This document shows, one piece after another, positions 9,901 to 17,202 of a stretch of 64,000 bases of DNA (within the stretch, counting starts at the first letter, position 1; every line of letters begins with the position of its first letter). The stretch is from assembly GCF_024756235.1 (NCBI RefSeq), contig NZ_JANUGY010000002.1, positions 620,001 through 684,000 on the forward strand, written 5' to 3'. The position numbers were made by a program, and so were the translations under genes. The notes under the pieces were generated by a model. The model was not told the DNA's origin, did not search any database, and saw only the letters and a list, made by a program, of their open reading frames with translations. The stretch is from Massilia kyonggiensis (lineage in GTDB: Bacteria; Pseudomonadota; Gammaproteobacteria; Burkholderiales; Burkholderiaceae_D).

Positions 9901-12648
9901 CTGAGCGTGACCGGGCCGGGTGCGACGGGCAGCCTGGCGGTCACGAACGCCTCGTTCGACGCCGCGCATGGCGTCGCCACCTATACCGTCGCGGCGCCGT
10001 CCGGCGGGTGGACCACCGCCCACGCCGGCACCTATGCGATCGCATTCGCCGCAGGCGGCGTCCTCGACCTGGCCGGCAACGGCCTCGTCGGTGGCGCCGG
10101 CCAGCAGTTCGAGGTCGGCTTCAACGCGCTGCCGCAGATCACCAGCAATGGCGGGGGCACAAGCGCGGCCATCGAGATTGCCGAGCGCAGCCAGGTGGTG
10201 ACGACGGTGCACGCCACCGACGCCGACGCGGGCGACACGCTCGGCTACAGCATCACCGGCGGCGCCGACGCGGCGCTGTTCCAGATCGACGCCGCCACCG
10301 GCGCGCTCAGCCTGCGCAACGCCCCGCGCGTGCAGACGCCGCTGGACAGCGACGGCGACAACGTCTACCTCGTGAACGTCGGCGCCAGCGACGGCCACGG
10401 CGGCCTGGCGACCCAGGCGCTTGCCGTCAAGGTCCTGGCCGACGTCGACGGCGACGGCACCCCGGACATCAATGACGACGACCTCGATGGCGACGGCCGC
10501 CTGAACTCGGCCGAAGACCCCGTCCCGAGCGCCACCGGCGGCGGCACGGGCGACGGCAACGGTGACGGCATCGCCGACAGCAGCCAGGTGAACGTCGCGT
10601 CGCTGGCGACGGTCGGTTCGGTCGCGTCGGCGCTGCGTTTCGCCACCATCGAGGTGGCGCAGGGACTCACGCTGGGCGGCGTCGCCAACAGCGCCGTGAG
10701 CGGCCTGCCGCGCAACGCCAAGATGCCCCTCGGCCAGTTCGACTTCCAGATCAAGGGCGTGGCCGTCGGCGGCAGCGTCGACATCGCGATCTACGTCGAC
10801 AAGTCGCTGGGCGCGAACGGCTACTACAAGCAGGTCGGCGGCACCTGGACCAATCTGGCCACCACCAGCACGGTCGGCACCAAGACCAAGATCAGCTTCA
10901 CGCTCACCGACGGCGGTGCCTACGATGCCGACGGGGTGGCGAACGGCGTGATCGTCGATCCAGGCGGCCCGGTGGTCATCGCGCCGCGCATCGTCAGCGC
11001 CGGCGGCGACGTCGACGCGGCGATCAAGGTCGTCGAGAACCAGCTCGCGGTCACGACCGTCGCCGCCGAGGCGGTGGACACCGTGACGTATTCGATCAGC
11101 GGCGGTGCGGATCGCGACCGGTTCAAGATCGATCCGGTGTCCGGCAAGCTCGCATGGGTCGCCGCGCCGGATTACGAGCACCCGGTCGACGTGGGCGCCG
11201 GGGCCGCCAACAATACCTATGTCGTCGAGGTCACGGCCAGCGACGGCACTGGCAGCGACACCCAGGTGTTGACGGTGCACGTCCTCGACGCCGACGAGAC
11301 GCCGGCGCCGATCGACGACGGGGACGCGATCCCGCCCGTGGTGGAACAGCAGGTCCCATCGCTGCCGTCGGCAGGCGGCACGGTCGTCGCCGGCGACGGC
11401 AACGGCGACGGCATCGCCGACAACGCGCAGAGCAACGTAACGTCCTTGCCGTTCCTGCATACCGATCACGCCCAGTCGAATCCGGGCGGTGCGCCGCAGG
11501 TGTACCTGACGCTCGTGGCCGACTCGGTCGAGGGCAAGGCGGTTGCGGGCCAGAGTGGGGAGACCGGGTTGAAGGACGTGCGCCAGCTGGACGCGCCGGC
11601 CAACGCGCCGGCCGACCTCAAGATGCCGCTCGGCCTCATCAGCTTCAGTGCCAGCGTGCAGCAGGCGGGCGCAGCCAAGAGCTTCAGCATCTACGTGGAC
11701 GGCGACGTGCAGGTGAACGGCTACTGGAAGCAGGATGCGCACGGCGACTGGGTCAACCTCGCCGACGCGGCGCACGGCGGCAACGCGGTGAGCGAAGCGG
11801 GACGCACCCGCCTCGACTTCACGATCGTCGACGGCGGCGAGTTCGACGATGACGGCAAGGCGGACGGCGTCATCACCGACCCGGGCGCGCCCGGTTGGCG
11901 CGACCTGGCCACCGGCGACGCCGACCACGACCAGTTCCCCGATGCGCTGGAAGCGACGCATGGCCTGCAGGCGGGCGTCAAGGACAACGACGTGTTCACC
12001 AGCAACAAGCTGTTCGTGATGGAGTTGTACCGCGACCTGATGTTCCGCGAAGCCAGTGCGCCCGAATGGACGTTCTGGCAGGGACTGCTCGACGGCGGCA
12101 CGATGAGCAAGGTGCAGCTCGTGTCGACCTTCCTGGACGCGGCCGAGTTCCAGGGCGGCGCGGGCGCCGTCGCGCGCATGATGGGCGCCGCACTGGACCG
12201 GGTGCCGGACCAGGCGGGACTGGTTTACTGGACGCACCAGGTCAGCGCAGGCGTGTCGTTGTCCACCGTGGCCGGGGCCATCGTCGGCGCCGCGGAGTTT
12301 ACCGGCAAGTATGGCCAGCTCGACGACGCTGCCTTCGTCAAGCAGCTGTACCAGAACGTACTGGACCGGCCGGCGGACCAGGCCGGACTCGACTTCTGGA
12401 CCGGCCAGCTCGGCGCGCATGCGTCGCGTGGCGACGTGCTGCTCGGCTTTGCCCAGTCGCATGAGTACAAGGCGGCCACGGATGCCGACGTGACGGCCAC
12501 GCTGGGCTACCTGGGCCTGCTCGGCCGCGATGCCGCGCCGGCCGAGGTGGCGTACTGGGTGGACAAGCTGGATGCGGGCGTGCCTGAGACGACGGTCATC
12601 GGCACCTTCATCGGGGCGCCGGAATACCACGACCGCTTCCTGCCCTGA
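3976..12648 (+). CDS. Giant Ig-like repeat / cadherin-like / DUF4214 surface or secreted protein
   Basis: A 2890-residue protein. Residues 1-440 carry repeated L-(A/S)-x-GGF(V/A) motifs of a propeller-like region. Residues 450-1000 contain Ig-like segments. Residues about 1002-1931 are ten tandem units of about 93 residues, each with WEYSVDGG and VQVRQTD. Two cadherin-like segments follow (about 2050-2155 and 2336-2440). Acidic D-x-DGDG stretches look like calcium-binding loops, for example near residue 2156. Two segments resemble choice-of-anchor U domains (IAIYVDKSLGANGYYKQ and FSIYVDGDVQVNGYWKQ). The C-terminal 215 residues hold four DUF4214 units (AGLxxWT type). There is no Sec signal peptide, so type I secretion is the best guess, but no secretion genes are adjacent. 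It probably acts as an adhesin or matrix protein. It is convergent with the PAS-LuxR gene. Confidence 0.85.
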   Translation: MTVSGTVLAPAGNTPATYININTDADRLASGGTVLSYLKQNGGDMVTWAPYPEFDGVVKVLAADNSVLKTISVQADLAAPGSAVNDLTVVALANGGFVLGWSVYTDADNFSESVKAHYAIYDDSGNLQTSGLLSSTSGNNVRIASLASGGFATVFLATGTAHSQQGVVNTFLYNAGSGTYVKQAESYVGDPVNNAPGAGADVTKLFMLGEADITALSDGGFVVSAPTYDWVSPTYTPLGDFIFNYSPTGAQENFASGNYWQRVNWNPGQVNDVAQVTAFSGGFASLNRGHNGQWQVTLYHDDGSLITTNQLSDQVYHSGVYDTRTYYANNLAPVVTPALDGSMNGVNLDDFVTLVDNGSDLIAVLPNASRGFDFAHISKSTGALVSLADSGIAVPSGATLANPRLLHEGSGFDFTYDVLTQSGNYTLASTYQYGLTAPPVNVAPTVAGIAGDATDFIVGTPQYVDGGNDYADVYDPDSASFDGGYLNVHQTSGGADGSFSFDLTVGTTQILWGSGAQPDTSNDGTNYTAAHAPAVGDKVWYGTGLSTDPADWTLVGTIVADGQNGHDLKISFSNTEASIPAGAGIDESYASLLLKYLMYTAPTLGARGFAVTVNDGDGATSTPVGLTMTGTSDQTSTITAAATVAEPVKLPVSADSAGAAVSVFDFTITDAGGDGLATRVAALSLDASGTGDFSKVTWLLTGPGIGSAITGTYNASTHKIVFTGAGIVVAEGAAAEYTIKAYFTDPAGAVPGATYVLSVDGDTSMTLATGLSSQMAAVQAPVTNGSGSVVVAGPSVLAVEYTTPTHSPTNADSLTWTVRFGEAVQHLDATDFDVAGLTGETIVVAAAGTNAYTVTVSGGALAGLDGSVTLGLAAGQDVINADGQPLASLAPTGTDERSWVVDNTAPAAPGQPDLQSASDSGSSHTDDRTNVTAPTFTGTAEAGATVTLYDGDGTVLGTGVATGGTWTIQSIGLAPGSHTVSARAVDAAGNQGAASATTTVFIDTSVAAPGLAAVNDTGGSATDGITKDGTVTVTLESDVAGWEYSVDGGAHWTAGSGTSFTLSEGSYAIGQIQVRQTDTAGNLSAVQAGTQAVTVDTTLAAPVFALTSDTGASGTDGITQDGTVAVTLAGDVAGWEYSVDGGAHWTAGSGTSFTLGEGSHAIGTVQVRQTDTAGNVNTATNAAALTVATSVGAPGVSLSSDTGAIATDGITKDGTIAVTLAGTVAAWEYSVDGGAHWTAGSGTAFTLAEGSYAIGTVQVRQTDLAGNTSAVGSNTQAVTVDTTLAAPALALASDTGASAADGITKDGTVAVTLAGDVAGWEYSVDGGTHWTAGSGTSFTLPEGSHAIGQVQVRQTDTAGNLSAAGSNTQAIKVDTTLAAPAFALSSDTGASGTDGITKDGTVAVTLASDVAGWEYSVDGGAHWTAGSGTSFTLGEGSHAIGTVQVRQTDTAGNVNTATNASVLTVATSVGAPGVSLSSDTGASATDGITKDGTIAVTLAGTVAAWEYSVDGGAHWTAGSGTAFTLAEGSYAIGSVQVRQTDLAGNTSTVESNTRAITVDATVTAPAFALSSDTGLSSTDGITKDGTVAVTLAGDVAGWEYSVDGGAHWTAGSGTRFTLGEGSHAIGTVQVRQTDTAGNANTATNAAAITVATSVGAPGVSLSSDTGAGATDGITKDGTIAVTLAGTVAVWEYSVDGGAHWTVGSGSTFTLAEGSYAIGSVQVRQTDLAGNTSTVASNTQTLKIDATLAAPALALASDTGASAADGITKDGTVAVTLAGDVAGWEYSVDGGAHWTAGSGTSFTLPEGSHAIGQVQVRQTDTAGNLSAAGSNTQAIKVDTTLAAPAFALSSDTGASGADGFTQNGTVAVTLANDVAGWEYSVDGGAHWTAGSGTGFTLAEGRHDAAAVQVRQTDVAGNLSAAASNTGAIAVDNVVPVVQTIVRPALTGPAGTTPFTVEVHYADGGVGVDPASIDVGDLSVTGPGATGSLAVTNASFDAAHGVATYTVAAPSGGWTTAHAGTYAIAFAAGGVLDLAGNGLVGGAGQQFEVGFNALPQITSNGGGTSAAIEIAERSQVVTTVHATDADAGDTLGYSITGGADAALFQIDAATGALSLRNAPRVQTPLDSDGDNVYLVNVGASDGHGGLATQALAVKVLADVDGDGTPDINDDDLDGDGRLNSAEDPVPSATGGGTGDGNGDGIADSSQVNVASLATVGSVASALRFATIEVAQGLTLGGVANSAVSGLPRNAKMPLGQFDFQIKGVAVGGSVDIAIYVDKSLGANGYYKQVGGTWTNLATTSTVGTKTKISFTLTDGGAYDADGVANGVIVDPGGPVVIAPRIVSAGGDVDAAIKVVENQLAVTTVAAEAVDTVTYSISGGADRDRFKIDPVSGKLAWVAAPDYEHPVDVGAGAANNTYVVEVTASDGTGSDTQVLTVHVLDADETPAPIDDGDAIPPVVEQQVPSLPSAGGTVVAGDGNGDGIADNAQSNVTSLPFLHTDHAQSNPGGAPQVYLTLVADSVEGKAVAGQSGETGLKDVRQLDAPANAPADLKMPLGLISFSASVQQAGAAKSFSIYVDGDVQVNGYWKQDAHGDWVNLADAAHGGNAVSEAGRTRLDFTIVDGGEFDDDGKADGVITDPGAPGWRDLATGDADHDQFPDALEATHGLQAGVKDNDVFTSNKLFVMELYRDLMFREASAPEWTFWQGLLDGGTMSKVQLVSTFLDAAEFQGGAGAVARMMGAALDRVPDQAGLVYWTHQVSAGVSLSTVAGAIVGAAEFTGKYGQLDDAAFVKQLYQNVLDRPADQAGLDFWTGQLGAHASRGDVLLGFAQSHEYKAATDADVTATLGYLGLLGRDAAPAEVAYWVDKLDAGVPETTVIGTFIGAPEYHDRFLP
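6979..9768 (+). repeat. Ten in-frame tandem repeats, period about 279 bp
   Basis: Ten copies of a unit of about 279 bp (93 codons) inside the giant gene, recognisable by GGCTGGGAATACAGC or a close variant near 7100, 7375, 7650, 7930, 8210, 8490, 8765, 9045, 9320 and 9600. Copies fall into types by their EGSxAIG context: A (LGEGSHAIGTVQ; copies 2, 5, 7), B (LAEGSYAIG; copies 3, 6, 8) and C (LPEGSHAIGQVQ; copies 4, 9). The order is 1-A-B-C-A-B-A-B-C-10. Copies 4 and 9 are nearly identical at DNA level, pointing to recent block duplication. Confidence 0.9.
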
Positions 12649-12654
12649 ACGTCG

Positions 12655-12675
12655 GGGCGGGGCACCGGCCCGCCC
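12655..12675. terminator. Stem-loop between convergent genes
   Basis: GGGCGGG (12655-12661) and CCCGCCC (12669-12675) form a perfect seven-base stem with a seven-base loop, in the 38-base gap between the giant gene and the convergent luxR-type gene. There is no T run, so termination is likely only partial or Rho-assisted. Confidence 0.4.
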
Positions 12676-12686
12676 TGGCGTGCCCT

Positions 12687-13247
12687 TCAGCGCGACATGC
12701 CGACCAGCTTGTGCACGAGTTCCGACGACGTCGACGCCGAGAACTTGCGCATGAGCTTGGCGCGGTGCATCTCCACCGTGCGCGGCGACAGATCCGTCTC
12801 GCGCGCGATCACCTTGCTCGTCTTGCCCTCGACGAGCAGCGCCGCGATTTCGCGTTCGCGCGGGGTCAGCTCGGCCGTCACGGGGCGTTTCTCGCTGACG
12901 TCCTCGAACGTCCAGACGCCGGCGCCCAGCGGTTCGGCCGGGTCGAGCGCGCGGCCCGTCACGTGGCACCAGAACAATTCCCCATTTCCTCGGCGCATGA
13001 TGCGCTCGTCCGAGTAGCGGCCCTTCGCATTCATGATCGGGATGATGCGGTCGCCCGTGCGCAGGAACTCGTCCATGGTGGGGTAAAGTACCGAGAACGA
13101 CTGGCCATCCAGCTGCGTCCGCTGGTAGCCGAACATCGCCGCCAGCGCGTGGTTGCAGGACTGGATCACGCGGTTTACCGAAATGCACATCCCGACGGGT
13201 GCGTGCTGGAAAATCATCTCGTAATCGATGGCGTATGATGCGTTCAT
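12687..13247 (-). CDS. PAS domain LuxR-family transcriptional regulator
   Basis: A 186-residue regulator. Residues about 5-115 are a PAS domain (FQHAPVGMCISVNRVIQSCN, then the FEDVSEKR linker typical of PAS/PAC). Residues about 122-183 are a GerE/LuxR helix-turn-helix (LTPREREIAALLVEGKTSKVIA and RTVEMHRAKLMRKF). There is no receiver domain, so the PAS domain is the presumed sensor. The nearest gene is the giant adhesin-like gene, tail to tail. Regulation of that gene is possible but unproven. Confidence 0.9.
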   Translation of the reverse strand: MNASYAIDYEMIFQHAPVGMCISVNRVIQSCNHALAAMFGYQRTQLDGQSFSVLYPTMDEFLRTGDRIIPIMNAKGRYSDERIMRRGNGELFWCHVTGRALDPAEPLGAGVWTFEDVSEKRPVTAELTPREREIAALLVEGKTSKVIARETDLSPRTVEMHRAKLMRKFSASTSSELVHKLVGMSR

Positions 13248-13375
13248 TTGATGGTAGTCGACTGTCCCCGCAGTAGGCGCTTGCCGGTATTTCTACGGTA
13301 TTGTGCTTAGCAGGGCGCTATTTTATTCTGCAATTCTACTCTGCTGTATAGAACCTCATTATTAAAGGGACGGGT

Positions 13376-14074
13376 ATGAACAAAGTGTATCCTGATGCGC
13401 GCTCGGCGCTGGAGGGGGTCGTTGCGGACGGCCAGACGATCGCCGTGGGAGGTTTCGGCCTGTGCGGGATTCCGGAGGCGCTGATCCTCGCGCTGCGCGA
13501 TTCCGGCGTGAAAAATCTGACGGCCATCTCGAACAATGCCGGCGTCGACGACTTCGGCCTGGGCCAGCTGCTCACGACGCGCCAGATCAGGAAGATGATC
13601 GCCTCGTACGTGGGCGAGAACAAGGAATTCGCGCGCCAGTACCTGGCCGGCGAACTGGAACTGGAATTCACGCCGCAGGGCACGCTGGCCGAGAAGCTGC
13701 GCGCCGGCGGCGCCGGCATCCCCGCGTTCTTCACCAAGACCGGCTACGGCACGATCGTCGCGGAAGGCAAGGAGACCCGTGAATTCGACGGCGAGATGTA
13801 TGTGATGGAACGCTCGCTCGTCCCGGACGTCTCGCTGGTGAAAGCCTGGAAGGCCGACCGCGCCGGCAACCTCGTGTTCCGCAAGACGGCACGCAACTTC
13901 AACCCGAACGTGGCCACCGCAGGCAAGGTCTGCATCGTGGAAGTCGAGCAGCTGGTCGAGATCGGCGAGATCGATCCGGACCAGGTGCATACCCCGAGCA
14001 TCTTCGTGCACCGCATCGTTCACAACCCGACGCCGGAAAAGCGCATCGAACAGCGCACCGTGCGTCAAGCATAA
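13376..14074 (+). CDS. 3-oxoacid CoA-transferase subunit A
   Basis: A 232-residue alpha subunit of a succinyl-CoA:3-ketoacid (SCOT-type) CoA-transferase, which activates acetoacetate by transferring CoA. It has the N-terminal glycine-rich CoA loop [12 protein letters not shown] and the family segment [15 protein letters not shown]. The ATG at 13376 follows an AAAGGGACGGGT leader. Subunit B begins 17 bases after its stop. The pair fits ketone-body or polyhydroxybutyrate breakdown, together with the 3-hydroxybutyrate dehydrogenase gene at 22930-23724. Confidence 0.95.
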   Translation: MNKVYPDARSALEGVVADGQTIAVGGFGLCGIPEALILALRDSGVKNLTAISNNAGVDDFGLGQLLTTRQIRKMIASYVGENKEFARQYLAGELELEFTPQGTLAEKLRAGGAGIPAFFTKTGYGTIVAEGKETREFDGEMYVMERSLVPDVSLVKAWKADRAGNLVFRKTARNFNPNVATAGKVCIVEVEQLVEIGEIDPDQVHTPSIFVHRIVHNPTPEKRIEQRTVRQA

Positions 14075-14091
14075 GACCAGGGGAGACAGAC

Positions 14092-14742
14092 ATGGCATGG
14101 ACTCGTGATGAAATGGCCGCGCGCGCGGCCAAGGAACTGCAGGACGGTTTCTACGTGAACCTGGGCATCGGCCTGCCCACGCTGGTGGCCAACTACGTCC
14201 CGAACGATATCGAAGTGTTCCTGCAGTCGGAAAACGGCTTGCTGGGCATCGGCCCGTTCCCGACCGACGCTGAAGTGGACGCCGACCTGATCAACGCCGG
14301 CAAGCAGACCGTCACCGCGCTGCCGGGCGCCGCCTACTTCAGCTCGGCCGATTCGTTCGGCATGATCCGCGGCGGCAAGATCAACCTGGCGATCCTCGGC
14401 GCGATGCAGGTGTCGGAAAAGGGCGACCTGGCCAACTGGATGATTCCGGGCAAGATGGTCAAGGGCATGGGCGGCGCGATGGACCTCGTGGCCGGCGTCA
14501 AGCGCGTCGTCGTCGTGATGGAACACGTCGCAACGGCCAAGGATGGCTCGACGAGCCACAAGATCCTCAAGAAGTGCGACCTGCCGCTGACGGGTGTCGG
14601 CGTCGTCGACCGCATCATCACCGACCTGGGCGTCATCGACGTCACGGACACCGGCCTCAAGCTCGTCGAGCTGGCGCCGGGCGTCACGAAGGATGAGGTC
14701 GTGGCTGCGACGTCGGCCGAAGTGGACGTCTCGGCCGTTTGA
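14092..14742 (+). CDS. 3-oxoacid CoA-transferase subunit B
   Basis: A 216-residue beta subunit. The catalytic glutamate is in [12 protein letters not shown], followed by the [14 protein letters not shown] segment and the conserved [11 protein letters not shown]. The gene is preceded by a strong AGGGGAGA ribosome binding site and is cotranscribed with subunit A. The heteromer acts in the cytoplasm through a glutamyl-CoA thioester. Confidence 0.95.
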   Translation: MAWTRDEMAARAAKELQDGFYVNLGIGLPTLVANYVPNDIEVFLQSENGLLGIGPFPTDAEVDADLINAGKQTVTALPGAAYFSSADSFGMIRGGKINLAILGAMQVSEKGDLANWMIPGKMVKGMGGAMDLVAGVKRVVVVMEHVATAKDGSTSHKILKKCDLPLTGVGVVDRIITDLGVIDVTDTGLKLVELAPGVTKDEVVAATSAEVDVSAV

Positions 14743-14750
14743 TGCCTTTC

Positions 14751-14774
14751 CGGGCGGCGCCGCGGTGCCGCCCG
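14751..14774. terminator. Stem-loop between CoA-transferase B and the TonB-domain gene
   Basis: CGGGCGGC (14751-14758) pairs perfectly with GCCGCCCG (14767-14774) around an eight-base loop, in the gap between two convergent genes. Only a weak T-rich tail follows on the plus strand. Confidence 0.5.
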
Positions 14775-14788
14775 TCATTCCTGTTGGC

Positions 14789-15181
14789 CTAGCCCAGCGT
14801 CCACTCGTATTTCACGTACGCCCATTTCTCGACCGGCTTGCCGTTTTCGCGCGCGGGACTGAAGCTGCACTTCGCGAGCGCCGTCTGCGCGGCCATGTCC
14901 AGGCGCATGAAGCCGCTCGACGCCGTGACCTTCGAGTCCTTCACGTCACCGTTCTCGTCCACGAGGAAGCCGAGCGTGACCGTGCCTTGGTGGCCGGCCT
15001 GCACATCGGCCTCCGGATACATGGGTTTGGCGCAGCTCGCAAAGTTGATCGTTGCGTTGCTGTTTTCGGTGTCGTTGGCCTCTTGCGCCTGCGCTGCATG
15101 TGCGGTCGCCAGGCAGGCGAGCGCAATGCCGACGGGTAGCGATTGCAGGACGGTACGAAGACGACGTGCGAAGCTGGACAT
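14789..15181 (-). CDS. Secreted TonB C-terminal domain protein, paralog of the M56 protein's tail
   Basis: A 130-residue protein with a Sec signal peptide (RRLRTVLQ, then a hydrophobic core, with likely cleavage near AHAAQAQ, residue 33). Only a TonB C-terminal domain follows (KPMYPEADVQAGHQGTVTLG ... SSGFMRLDMAAQTALAKCSFSPA). It has no membrane anchor and no proline-rich spacer, so it is not a standard TonB energy transducer. Its domain closely matches the C-terminus of the adjacent M56 protein, including two cysteines at the same 55-residue spacing (C50 and C105 here). It lies downstream of that gene, after a terminator. Confidence 0.8.
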   Translation of the reverse strand: MSSFARRLRTVLQSLPVGIALACLATAHAAQAQEANDTENSNATINFASCAKPMYPEADVQAGHQGTVTLGFLVDENGDVKDSKVTASSGFMRLDMAAQTALAKCSFSPARENGKPVEKWAYVKYEWTLG

Positions 15182-15253
15182 GACTCCTCCTTGGGCCGCA
15201 TGGCCCTTGCGTGGTTGCTGCGTGGTTGATGAGCCGGCGGTGACCGGCTCAGG

Positions 15254-15272
15254 AAAAAAGCGGGATCCCGCT
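15254..15272 (-). terminator. Rho-independent terminator after the M56 gene
   Basis: On the minus strand AGCGG-GATC-CCGCT is followed at once by TTTTTT, overlapping the M56 stop codon. A second perfect stem (15230-15251, arms TGAGCCGG and CCGGCTCA) lies just downstream. Transcription of the free TonB-domain gene therefore needs read-through or its own promoter. Confidence 0.75.
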
Positions 15273-16672
15273 CAGCCCAGGGTCCAGATGTACTGGACCG
15301 GCGTCCATGCACGCACGGCCTGGCCGTGCCTGAGTGCCGGGCTGAAGCGGCATTTGAGAAGGGCCGCCTGCGCGGCCATGTCCAGGCCCATGAAGCCGCT
15401 CGAGCGCAGCACCCTGGAGTCGGCCACGGTACCGTCCGTATCGACGAGGAAGCTCACCGTCACCGTGCCTTCGTGGCCGGCCGTGATGTCGGCCTGCGGA
15501 TACATGGGCTTGCGGCATGACGAGAAGTCGGCGATGGCAGGCCGCGACAGGTCCGCCGCAGCGCCGTTGGCACCCCGGGTGGCCAGCGCATGCGCGCTCG
15601 CCGCGCAGGCGAGGACGAGGCCCAGTACGGGTATCGCAGCGCGCCAGTCCAGTACCTGAGGATCAGGACGCAGCAGGCGGCGGATACGTGCCATCAGGTC
15701 GCCACCGGTTGCCGCCTGGGCCAGGTGGTGGTGGGAGAACTGCAGGCGTTCCAGTTCCGACAGCGCCTTGGCCAGCCGGCGCGGTTCGCCCAGCCGGCGC
15801 GCGGCGAAATCGTCGGCGATCTGTTCGCGTTCATGGCGGATGCGGCGCGAGATCCACCACACGGCCGGGTGATAGAACAGCACGGCCTCGATCACGTTCT
15901 GCACGAGGTTGACGAGGTAGTCGTGGCGCCGGACGTGGCCCAGCTCGTGCGCCAGCAGCGCTTCCAGCAACTGCGGCGGCATGCCCGTCACGAGGGCGGC
16001 CGGCACGAGCACGACGGGTCGCCAGAAGCCGGCCGTGACCGGGCTGGCCAGGCTGTCGACGATGCGCAGGCGCACGGTGCGGTCGATGCCGCAGCGGGCA
16101 GCCAGTTGCGCCAGCTTCGCTTGCCAGACGCGTTCGTCGTCACTGCCTTGCCGTGCCGCGGCAGGCCGTCCATGCGTCGCACGTCCGACCCACACGAGCC
16201 CCAGCGCCATGCGCAGCCCGAGCGCCGCCGCGCAGGACGCCCATGCGCCGACGACCCAGTGGAGATGCTGCTGCAGCCAGGCGAGCAGGCCCACGGCGTC
16301 GCGCAACACGGCCGCCGGGGCCGCCGCCAGCGGCAGCGCACGCGCGGCTGCCACGTTGCGGTCGTCCAGCAGCATCCGCACGAAGTCGGCGGCCGGCCAG
16401 GCAACGCACAGCAGCAAGGCGAAGCACGCCACGGCATAGCGGCGCTCCGGCCGGGCATTGCGCAGCGCCAGCAGCACCACCGCGGTCGCACAGCCGATCA
16501 ACGCGCCTTGCCACACGAAGTGCAGCAACGCCCATCCGAGGCTGGGTACGAAGGACTGCGACAACGCCGACAGCAGCCTGGTCAGTGCGTCCGGCAGGTG
16601 CGAGGGCAGCGGCGCGAGCGGGCTCGTCGGCAGCAAGACCGACAACAGCCCCGTGACGAGCCCGGCACTCAT
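15272..16672 (-). CDS. M56 (BlaR1-type) metallopeptidase fused to a TonB C-terminal domain
   Basis: A 466-residue membrane protein. Hydrophobic segments lie near residues 45-70, 80-97, 135-163 and 345-362. The zinc-protease motif HELGH is at 242-246, with RHEREQIADDFA near 279-290 supplying the presumed third ligand. A TonB C-terminal domain occupies 385-466 in place of the penicillin-binding sensor of BlaR1. Cysteines 386 and 441 match those of the free paralog downstream. Its start overlaps the stop of the BlaI-type repressor gene by four bases. By analogy with BlaR1/BlaI it probably senses a periplasmic signal and relieves repression by proteolysis; the signal is unknown. Confidence 0.88.
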   Translation of the reverse strand: MSAGLVTGLLSVLLPTSPLAPLPSHLPDALTRLLSALSQSFVPSLGWALLHFVWQGALIGCATAVVLLALRNARPERRYAVACFALLLCVAWPAADFVRMLLDDRNVAAARALPLAAAPAAVLRDAVGLLAWLQQHLHWVVGAWASCAAALGLRMALGLVWVGRATHGRPAAARQGSDDERVWQAKLAQLAARCGIDRTVRLRIVDSLASPVTAGFWRPVVLVPAALVTGMPPQLLEALLAHELGHVRRHDYLVNLVQNVIEAVLFYHPAVWWISRRIRHEREQIADDFAARRLGEPRRLAKALSELERLQFSHHHLAQAATGGDLMARIRRLLRPDPQVLDWRAAIPVLGLVLACAASAHALATRGANGAAADLSRPAIADFSSCRKPMYPQADITAGHEGTVTVSFLVDTDGTVADSRVLRSSGFMGLDMAAQAALLKCRFSPALRHGQAVRAWTPVQYIWTLG

Positions 16673-17055
16673 TGTTCGTCTCCGTCTTTCAGCAATTGTT
16701 CGATTTCATCGCGTTCCTTTTTCGAGATGCCGCTCTTGAGCGCCGCCAGCACCAGCGCCTTGGCCGACCCGGCGAAGGCGCGCTGCATCAGGTCTTTCAG
16801 CAGATTCGTCTGCAGCGATTCCTGTGCCTGGGCCGGTGCGTACACGTGAGACCGTTCGCTCTCGTCGCGGATCAGCAAACCTTTGCCGTGCATGATCTGC
16901 ATCAGGCGGAGCACGGTCGCGTACGTCACCTCCGGGCGCTCCTTGACGATGGCCTCGTGGACCTGGCGTGCGGTGGCCGAGCCGAGCGGCCACAGAACCT
17001 GCAACAGGTCGAGTTCGGCGGGCGTGGGCTTGGGAAGGGCGGGGGATTTGGCCAT
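16669..17055 (-). CDS. BlaI/MecI/CopY family transcriptional repressor
   Basis: A 128-residue penicillinase-repressor-family protein. The N-terminal winged helix includes ELDLLQVLWPLGSATARQVH and VTYATVLRLMQIM. The C-terminal half is the dimerisation and cleavage region. It is the first gene of an operon with the M56 peptidase (ATGA overlap), the standard pairing in which the peptidase inactivates the repressor. Perfect TAGAC-N6-GTCTA dyads occur upstream of this gene and of the divergent SIMPL gene, so it likely represses itself and its divergent neighbour. Confidence 0.93.
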   Translation of the reverse strand: MAKSPALPKPTPAELDLLQVLWPLGSATARQVHEAIVKERPEVTYATVLRLMQIMHGKGLLIRDESERSHVYAPAQAQESLQTNLLKDLMQRAFAGSAKALVLAALKSGISKKERDEIEQLLKDGDEQ

Positions 17056-17083
17056 GGCGGTCTCACGGAACGTGGTCGATAAA

Positions 17084-17115
17084 TCTAGACTAACTCGTCT
17101 AGATAGAGTTGTCTA
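17084..17115. promoter_or_regulatory. Candidate BlaI-type operators upstream of the repressor gene
   Basis: TCTAGAC (17084-17090) and GTCTAGA (17097-17103) form a perfect dyad, core TAGAC-N6-GTCTA. An overlapping second site, TAGAT-N6-GTCTA (17100-17115), differs by one base. The cluster lies 29-60 bases upstream of the repressor ATG. The same core recurs before the SIMPL gene. Assignment to the BlaI-type protein is inference from position and symmetry. Confidence 0.65.
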
Positions 17116-17168
17116 CAAGTTTATTTTACGCGCGACGGCTTGTGCAAGCGAACGGCTCAGGCATAACA

Positions 17169-17184
17169 TAGACATCATTGTCTA
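17169..17184. promoter_or_regulatory. Candidate BlaI-type operator upstream of the SIMPL gene
   Basis: TAGACA (17169-17174), TCAT, TGTCTA (17179-17184) is a perfect dyad with the same TAGAC-N6-GTCTA core as the site at 17086-17101. It ends 18 bases before the SIMPL start, where a bound repressor would block the promoter or early transcript. Confidence 0.65.
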
Positions 17185-17202
17185 CATAAAAAGGGAATGT
17201 CC

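Noticed and set aside
3937..13188. A 3083-codon open frame on the minus strand opposite the giant gene.
   Set aside because: It is antisense to a repeat-rich, high-GC gene with strong codon bias, which removes stops from the opposite frame. Its translation is Arg/His/Ala-rich without domains, and it runs through the real luxR-type gene.
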